From NCBI GenBank assembly GCA_002391545.1, contig DGFF01000073.1:1-11177 (forward strand): a stretch of 11,177 nt of DNA, written 5' to 3'. Both the position numbers and the translations under genes were made by a program. The notes beneath the pieces are model-generated. The model was not told where the DNA came from. It did no database searches and saw only the letters and a list, made by a program, of their open reading frames with translations. Within the stretch, counting starts at the first letter, position 1. Each line of letters opens with the position of its first letter. The DNA comes from Candidatus Fermentithermobacillaceae bacterium UBA3907. Lineage in GTDB: Bacteria > Bacillota > Sulfobacillia > Fermentithermobacillales > Fermentithermobacillaceae. Shown piece after piece: positions 6,860-11,177 of this stretch.

Positions 6860-7666
6860 ATGAAAGTGGCTGGTATGTCACGAAACACCCCGCCTCGATT
6901 TTTTGTGGATCCTTCATCTATCTTTGGGAATAAAGTGATCTTAACTGGGGATGTGCTTAAGCACGCCATGTCTCAAAGATTGAAAAGGGGCGAAATCTTC
7001 CATGCATTGCCTGAGATGGTCTATGACAAAAATATCGTAACCGAAACCATTGAATTATTAGGAGTTCGTGTAGAATCAGTTAACAAAACCCAGCTGATTG
7101 GGCAAGTAATAGAGACACGCCAGGTTACTATTCCCCCTTACGAGCTGCACCTTTATCCCGCAGTGCTTAAAGGCGATAAACTTGACTTGGTGGTAGAAAA
7201 AGCAACCGAATTGGGGTGCGCATCTATTACTCCAATGGTTGCGGCAAGGTGCATTCCGAGACTGGACGAAGGCAAAAAAGAGTCTCGTATTCAGCGCTGG
7301 ATGAAGGTTGCAAAATCTGCAGCTGAGCAATCCGGTCGCATGTACATACCTCGTATAAACGAAATTGTTACTTTTCGTGAGGTTATCCAGAACCGAGTTC
7401 TAGGTAAAGCGGTTTTAGCGTTGGAGCGGCGAGAGATGTGCGTGAGCATTTCAGAAGCGGTCGGGTGCGCGTTGGAAGTTTCGGTTTTAATAGGGCCTGA
7501 GGGTGGTTTTGAGTTATATGAAATAGAAGAGGCTGTTGAGGCAGGTCTCTGTCCCGTCACTCTCGGACCTTACATATTGAGAGCAGAAACTGCATCGATT
7601 GCCGCGTGTGCAATTATTATGGAGCATATGTCCAAAGGGCATATGGCCAAAGAATATATCTCATAG
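6860..7666 (+). CDS. rsmE: 16S rRNA (uracil1498-N3)-methyltransferase RsmE
   Basis: This SPOUT-class enzyme methylates N3 of U1498 in 16S rRNA using S-adenosylmethionine. An N-terminal PUA-like RNA-binding segment (about 12-90) precedes the trefoil-knot catalytic domain. Family motifs are KGDKLDLVVEKATELG (104-119), AAEQSGR (154-160), IGPEGGF (211-217) and LGPYILRAETAS (235-246); the last usually reads LGxRILRxETA, so the Arg-to-Tyr change at 238 is a minor variant. Numbering uses ATG at 6860 (268 residues), 5 bases after the GGAGG core at 6850-6854. TTG 6857 is too close to that site, while GTG 6866 and ATG 6875 remain possible. rsmE is a regular tail gene of dnaK operons in Firmicutes, normally after prmA, which is absent here. 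The dnaJ-rsmE gap is 85 bases. Confidence 0.94.
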   Translation: MKVAGMSRNTPPRFFVDPSSIFGNKVILTGDVLKHAMSQRLKRGEIFHALPEMVYDKNIVTETIELLGVRVESVNKTQLIGQVIETRQVTIPPYELHLYPAVLKGDKLDLVVEKATELGCASITPMVAARCIPRLDEGKKESRIQRWMKVAKSAAEQSGRMYIPRINEIVTFREVIQNRVLGKAVLALERREMCVSISEAVGCALEVSVLIGPEGGFELYEIEEAVEAGLCPVTLGPYILRAETASIAACAIIMEHMSKGHMAKEYIS

Positions 7667-7743
7667 ATGTTAATTCATGGGTTTCAGTAAAAGGAACCAA
7701 GAACCGAGTTCCCGGTCGATAATTGAAGCAGGTGAACTGATCG

Positions 7744-9072
7744 TTGACTAATAAAAAGACAGTATCCTTTAAAACGTTTGGATGTAAACAAAATCAATAT
7801 GACACTGACTTTTTGAAGCAAGTGTTCAGAGAAAAAGGATATGAGATCTGCGAGTCGGGTCCTGCAGACATTTTTGTGATCAACACTTGCACAGTTACAT
7901 CTAGAAGCGCTGCAAAATGCAGACAAGCTATAAGGGCGGCTGCTAGGTCAGGGGCGAAGGTTGTAGTTACCGGATGCTACCCGCAGGTGGCAAAAGATGA
8001 GTTGGTCAATCTACCGGGTGTCATAGCCGTAACGGGTGTCCGAAATCGAAAAGGGTTAGTGGATGTTGTAGAGAGGGCCCTTACTACTGGCGAAAAGGTT
8101 GTGGACGTACAGCCCCACGAAAAAGATGCTTCTTTTGAGGAAACACCGGTTACGTCACGTAGTCTTACCAGAGCGTTTCTCAAAATCCAAGAAGGCTGCG
8201 ACGATTATTGCACATATTGCATAGTGCCATACGCCAGGGGGCCATCTAGGTCGCGACCTATGGAGGACATCCTTTGGGAAGCGAGGCGCTTGGTAGAAGT
8301 GGGATACAAGGAGATTGTTCTTACAGGTACCCACTTGGGATTGTATGGCAAAGATCTCTTTTCTAGCTCAGATATGATAGACACATGGGATGGTCCGAAA
8401 ACTCCGGATCTTCCCTTAGTTATTCGTAACCTCACCGAGATCGAAGGTTTATTGAGATTGAGGCTAAGTTCCCTCGAGCCCCACGATGTGACGCCTGCGC
8501 TCATTCATTGTCTCAGATATCCCCAAGTGTGCAATCACCTTCACTTGCCTTTGCAGAGCGGGAGCGATGAAATACTGGGGATTATGGGGAGACCCTACGA
8601 CTCCAGCACTTTTTTGGATATAGTTGAAGAAGCGAGGAAGGTATCGCCTAATATAGGTATATCTTCAGATATTATGGTAGGTTTTCCTGGCGAAAACGGA
8701 AAAGAATTCGAAGATACTCTAAAGGTAATGGAATCTGCAAGATTTTCCCGCGTCCACGTCTTTAGGTATTCGCCAAGGCCTGGAACTCCTGCTAGCAATT
8801 TTGAGGGGCAAGTACCCGAGAAGGAAAAAGAACGCCGTAGCAAAGCTGCAATTGCCTTAGGCCGGAAACTATCCCTAGAGTTCAACCAAAGGCTATTGGG
8901 CAAAAGAGTAGAAGTGCTGGTTGAAGAAGACAGGAGCAGGGAAGGGTTTCTTCAAGGACTAACCCGAAACTACGTGCGGGTTTGGTTCCAAGGGCCAGAC
9001 GAACTCAAGGGTGAGATTGTGGAAGTACGTGTATGCCAAGCCCGGCACTACGGCGTTTTCGCTTCGGTATGA
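7744..9072 (+). CDS. mtaB: tRNA (t6A37-C2)-methylthiotransferase MtaB
   Basis: This radical SAM methylthiotransferase converts t6A at position 37 of ANN-decoding tRNAs to ms2t6A. The 442-residue protein has an N-terminal UPF0004 domain with cluster cysteines C14 (FKTFGCKQNQ), C49 (NTCTV) and C78 (TGCYPQ). The radical SAM CxxxCxxC motif (C152, C156, C159 in GCDDYCTYCIVPYARG) follows, then the TIM-barrel core and a C-terminal TRAM RNA-binding domain (about 378-442). FGCKQNQYD and ARGPSRSR separate MtaB from the related MiaB and RimO. The TTG start at 7744 has AGGTGA at 7730-7735. In Bacillus the orthologue yqeV also follows rsmE (yqeU) in the dnaK operon, so this position supports the assignment. 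All six cluster cysteines are present. Confidence 0.96.
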   Translation: MTNKKTVSFKTFGCKQNQYDTDFLKQVFREKGYEICESGPADIFVINTCTVTSRSAAKCRQAIRAAARSGAKVVVTGCYPQVAKDELVNLPGVIAVTGVRNRKGLVDVVERALTTGEKVVDVQPHEKDASFEETPVTSRSLTRAFLKIQEGCDDYCTYCIVPYARGPSRSRPMEDILWEARRLVEVGYKEIVLTGTHLGLYGKDLFSSSDMIDTWDGPKTPDLPLVIRNLTEIEGLLRLRLSSLEPHDVTPALIHCLRYPQVCNHLHLPLQSGSDEILGIMGRPYDSSTFLDIVEEARKVSPNIGISSDIMVGFPGENGKEFEDTLKVMESARFSRVHVFRYSPRPGTPASNFEGQVPEKEKERRSKAAIALGRKLSLEFNQRLLGKRVEVLVEEDRSREGFLQGLTRNYVRVWFQGPDELKGEIVEVRVCQARHYGVFASV

Positions 9073-9088
9073 CCTGCATTTATGCAGG
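9073..9088 (+). other. hairpin immediately after mtaB stop
   Basis: CCTGCA-TTTA-TGCAGG is a perfect 6-bp stem with a 4-base loop, starting at the base after the mtaB TGA. No T-run follows (GGATTAATGGGA), so it is not a classical intrinsic terminator. It could stabilise or process the transcript between mtaB and ddl. Confidence 0.4.
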
Positions 9089-9136
9089 GGATTAATGGGA
9101 ATATTTGCGCAATTTTGAGTCAGGGGGATTGTTTCT

Positions 9137-10279
9137 GTGCGAATCGCTCTTTTATTTGGTGGAAGGTCGGGGGAGCACGAGATATCCGTTATGTCTGCAA
9201 GGTCTATATTTAAAGCCCTTGTTAACTGTGGATTTGACGTGCTTACTGTCGGTATCACTAAAGATGGCAGGTGGACGCTTATCCAAAACCCCGATACGTT
9301 TTTTGCTGATGGGTGGAAAGAGGTTACACAAGAACTAGGACCTCTATGTTACATACTGCCCGATCCTTGTCGCCCAGGGATTTGGATAGATGGCCATGAG
9401 TTAGAAGAAGCCCATAATATTGACTGCTCCAACCCGGTGATAACGGGCGGGCTAGATGTAGATGCAGTATTTCCTGTTTTGCACGGTTCCTTTGGAGAGG
9501 ATGGCACCATCCAAGGGCTCCTTGACCTATCAGGATTACCGTATGTAGGTTCAGGAACTCTTGCCTCGTCTGTTTGCATGGACAAAGATACTGCAAAAAT
9601 AATATTGTCCCATTACGGTATTCCGTGCGTGCCATATGTTCGAGTCGAACGTTATGAGTGGAGGCAAAAACCCATCCAGGTGTTGGAAGACCTGTCATCT
9701 GGGCTGACTTTTCCCGTCTTTGTAAAACCCTCGGGTTCAGGTTCTAGTTTGGGTGTGAGCAAAGTTAAAGGCGAAGAAGGTTTGTGTCGGGCTTTGGAAG
9801 ATGCGTTTCTTTACGATACTAAGGCGTTGATTGAACCGGCTCAAGAAGGGTATTTAGAAATCGAGTGCGCCATACTAGGAAATAATGAGCCCAAAGCATC
9901 GGTTCCCGGTCAGATAGTTCCATCTAGGGAGTTCTATGACTACGAAGCCAAGTATATTGATGAAAACACCCGTCTCATCATCCCTGCCCCCTTAGACGAC
10001 GACTTAGCCGAAAGCGTCAAAAAAATCTCCATTGAGGCCTTTAAGGCTACAGGTTGCAGCGGTCTTGCCAGAGTAGACGTTTTTGTGAATCCGCGCTCTC
10101 GAGATATTAAGGTAAGCGAGATTAACACTATACCTGGGTTCACCGAGGTAAGTATGTATCCCAAGCTGTGGGAAGCGTCAGGCATGTCATATGAGGACCT
10201 AGTTGCGACCTTGGTGGATCTGGCTTTTGAGCGAAAAACTGCATGTCATAGAGCGTTTCGTCCAGTCACCAAGATGTAG
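9137..10279 (+). CDS. ddl: D-alanine--D-alanine ligase
   Basis: This cytoplasmic ATP-grasp enzyme joins two D-alanines for the peptidoglycan precursor. In its 380 residues are FGGRSGEHEISVMSA (7-21), HGSFGEDGTIQG (116-127), MDKDTAK (148-154) and the ATP-binding KPSGSGSSLGV (197-207). The omega-loop FYDYEAKY (266-273) and the metal-binding, C-terminal EINTIPGFTEVSMYPKLW (328-345) follow. The tyrosine-rich FYDYEAKY segment is typical of D-Ala-D-Ala ligases rather than VanA-type D-Ala-D-lactate enzymes, so vancomycin resistance is not suggested. The long linker between the first lobe and HGSFGEDG is usual in the 350-380 residue subgroup. The GTG start has AGGGGGA at 9122-9128, 8 bases away. The gene follows mtaB by 64 bases, possibly on the same transcript. 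Confidence 0.95.
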   Translation: MRIALLFGGRSGEHEISVMSARSIFKALVNCGFDVLTVGITKDGRWTLIQNPDTFFADGWKEVTQELGPLCYILPDPCRPGIWIDGHELEEAHNIDCSNPVITGGLDVDAVFPVLHGSFGEDGTIQGLLDLSGLPYVGSGTLASSVCMDKDTAKIILSHYGIPCVPYVRVERYEWRQKPIQVLEDLSSGLTFPVFVKPSGSGSSLGVSKVKGEEGLCRALEDAFLYDTKALIEPAQEGYLEIECAILGNNEPKASVPGQIVPSREFYDYEAKYIDENTRLIIPAPLDDDLAESVKKISIEAFKATGCSGLARVDVFVNPRSRDIKVSEINTIPGFTEVSMYPKLWEASGMSYEDLVATLVDLAFERKTACHRAFRPVTKM

Positions 10280-10353
10280 TCCTATTAGGAGCTCTTTTCT
10301 TTCCGAATTGGGGTATTATATATGAGAAATGGCGTTACAAAGGAGCACCTTAA

Positions 10354-10917
10354 ATGAAGGACGAGATTTCCCAAACTTTTTACGAGCGCAATTCAGAAAC
10401 AGGTGACTATATAATACAGATATCTCTAGATAGGTACTCTGACATATTTAACGAGTGGGATCACGCCACGTACCTAAGACGGGATATGGATCCTGAACTT
10501 GCTTTCTTTTTGGAAGAATGTGCAGAAGAGATCCCTATGCAGTATGGGTTGGAACTGGTGTTTTATCTACCAAAGCGGACCAGAGACCTTAAAAAAGAGG
10601 AAATAATTGCCGGGGTCATACGGCGGTACTACCAATTTTGCGCCGAGGTTGATAGGAGAAGTTTCGCGCGTGATGCTAAGCAGCAAGCGAAGAACGCTTT
10701 ATTTGCCGTTGGCCTCTTAGGGGTTACTTATTTATCTAGTCTTTGGGAAGGAAGCGTCCTTTTATCTATCGCCAAAGAGGGACTAATAATAGGAAGCTGG
10801 GTCTTTCTTTGGGGGACCATATCTTTCTTCGCCTTTGAGCGCAGTGAGCGCACTGATAGGATAAAGAACTATGAGCGCCTGTCCAATGCCAAGATTTACT
10901 TTAGGTACGATGAGTAA
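10354..10917 (+). CDS. uncharacterised protein with two predicted membrane segments
   Basis: I do not recognise a named function. The 187-residue protein has a soluble, strongly acidic and aromatic N-terminal half (about 1-105) containing NEWDHATYLRRDMDPELAFF (33-52), ECAEEIP (55-61) and LELVFYLPK (66-74). A basic stretch (101-113) precedes two hydrophobic segments, about 115-131 and 142-161, joined by a short loop. A charged C-terminal tail (162-187) ends with NAKIYFRYDE. This forms a hairpin membrane anchor with both ends probably cytoplasmic. From memory, proteins with this RRDxDPEL...FYLP...two-TM...RFRY layout occur in other bacteria as conserved hypotheticals, but that needs a search. 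The ATG at 10354 has AAGGAG at 10340-10345. It lies 74 bases after ddl and 52 bases before the next gene. Confidence 0.8.
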   Translation: MKDEISQTFYERNSETGDYIIQISLDRYSDIFNEWDHATYLRRDMDPELAFFLEECAEEIPMQYGLELVFYLPKRTRDLKKEEIIAGVIRRYYQFCAEVDRRSFARDAKQQAKNALFAVGLLGVTYLSSLWEGSVLLSIAKEGLIIGSWVFLWGTISFFAFERSERTDRIKNYERLSNAKIYFRYDE

Positions 10918-10930
10918 GACTAAGGCAAGT

Positions 10931-10936
10931 TATAAT
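10931..10936 (+). promoter_or_regulatory. possible -10 box (TATAAT)
   Basis: A perfect TATAAT lies in the gap before the DUF2905-like gene, 33 bases before its ATG. No acceptable -35 hexamer is found 16-18 bases upstream and there is no extended -10 TG, so promoter activity is uncertain. Confidence 0.25.
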
Positions 10937-10969
10937 ACAAGCAGCGGTTGAGGAGAGTGAAGCATAACC

Positions 10970-11177
10970 ATGCCAGGGTTTGAACATATGGGGAAATTCC
11001 TCATTTTCGTAGGGATCTTTATCATGGTTATGGGCCTTTTGATGACTTTATGGGGGAAGATACCAGGGTTGGGCAAGCTTCCAGGGGACATATATATCGA
11101 AAAGGACAATTTCACGTTTTTCTTCCCGATAGTATCTTGCCTTGTGATCAGCGTAGTGCTCACTGTGATAGTAAATC
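10970..11177 (+). CDS. DUF2905-like small membrane protein (3' partial)
   Basis: The frame is open from ATG at 10970 to the window end (69 complete codons). The product has a hydrophobic segment (about 9-28), then KIPGLGKLPGDIYIEKDNFTF (KIPGLGKLPGD at 30-40, then IYIEKDNFTF), and a second hydrophobic segment from about 51 that is cut off. The order TM, GxLPGDI, NFxFxFP, TM is the pattern of the DUF2905 family of roughly 70-residue bacterial membrane proteins of unknown function, so only a few residues should be missing. TGA at 10958-10960 blocks any earlier start in frame. AGGAG at 10951-10955 is 14 bases from ATG 10970, which is long; ATG 10988 is an alternative start. Confidence 0.85.
   Translation, partial: MPGFEHMGKFLIFVGIFIMVMGLLMTLWGKIPGLGKLPGDIYIEKDNFTFFFPIVSCLVISVVLTVIVN

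Noticed and set aside
9137..10279. VanA-type D-Ala-D-lactate ligase or vancomycin resistance gene
   Set aside because: The omega-loop FYDYEAKY is typical of D-Ala-D-Ala ligases, and no vanH, vanX or two-component genes are nearby.
10281..10305. Terminator after ddl (TCCTATTAGGA followed by a T-rich stretch)
   Set aside because: The palindrome can form only a 4-bp stem with a 3-base loop, and the T-run is interrupted, so it is too weak to call.
10314..10319. TATTAT as a promoter -10 for the 187-residue protein gene
   Set aside because: No plausible -35 hexamer lies at 16-18 bases upstream, and AT-rich hexamers of this kind are common by chance.

Overview
This window is a bacterial chromosomal fragment of roughly 45-50% GC by eye, with every gene on the + strand and short gaps (the longest is 148 bases). 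The first 19 bases are the Tn5/Nextera mosaic-end adapter, so the true genomic sequence starts at about base 20 and the first gene is cut off artificially. Frequent AGA/AGG and ATA codons, many GTG/TTG starts, a CIRCE/HrcA heat-shock switch and an archaeal-like (Group III) chaperonin suggest an anaerobic, possibly thermophilic bacterium. Synergistota or Clostridia-type Firmicutes are the best guesses. This taxonomic call is an inference at moderate to low confidence.

Region 1 (20-2724) is an ABC importer of the cobalamin/Fe3+-siderophore (BtuFCD/FecBCD) type: a 5'-truncated substrate-binding protein, a FecCD-family permease and its ATPase. The ATPase has an unusual Q-loop.

Region 2 (2759-9072) is the core of the window: a rearranged heat-shock (dnaK-type) operon. 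A strong sigmaA-like promoter and a textbook CIRCE operator precede hrcA. Where grpE and dnaK would normally follow, there is one gene for a thermosome-like Group III chaperonin. It overlaps dnaJ by 4 bases, and rsmE and mtaB come next. hrcA, dnaJ, rsmE and mtaB lie in the same order as in the Bacillus subtilis dnaK operon, but grpE, dnaK and prmA are missing from this locus. The chaperonin also has a good promoter of its own, without CIRCE, in the 148-base gap after hrcA. HrcA would repress the operon through CIRCE, and the chaperonin and DnaJ are probably co-translated.

Region 3 (9137-11177) holds ddl (D-Ala-D-Ala ligase, peptidoglycan precursor synthesis), an uncharacterised 187-residue protein with two predicted membrane segments, and the start of a small DUF2905-like membrane protein cut by the window end.

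No RNA genes, CRISPR arrays, insertion sequences or convincing intrinsic terminators were seen.
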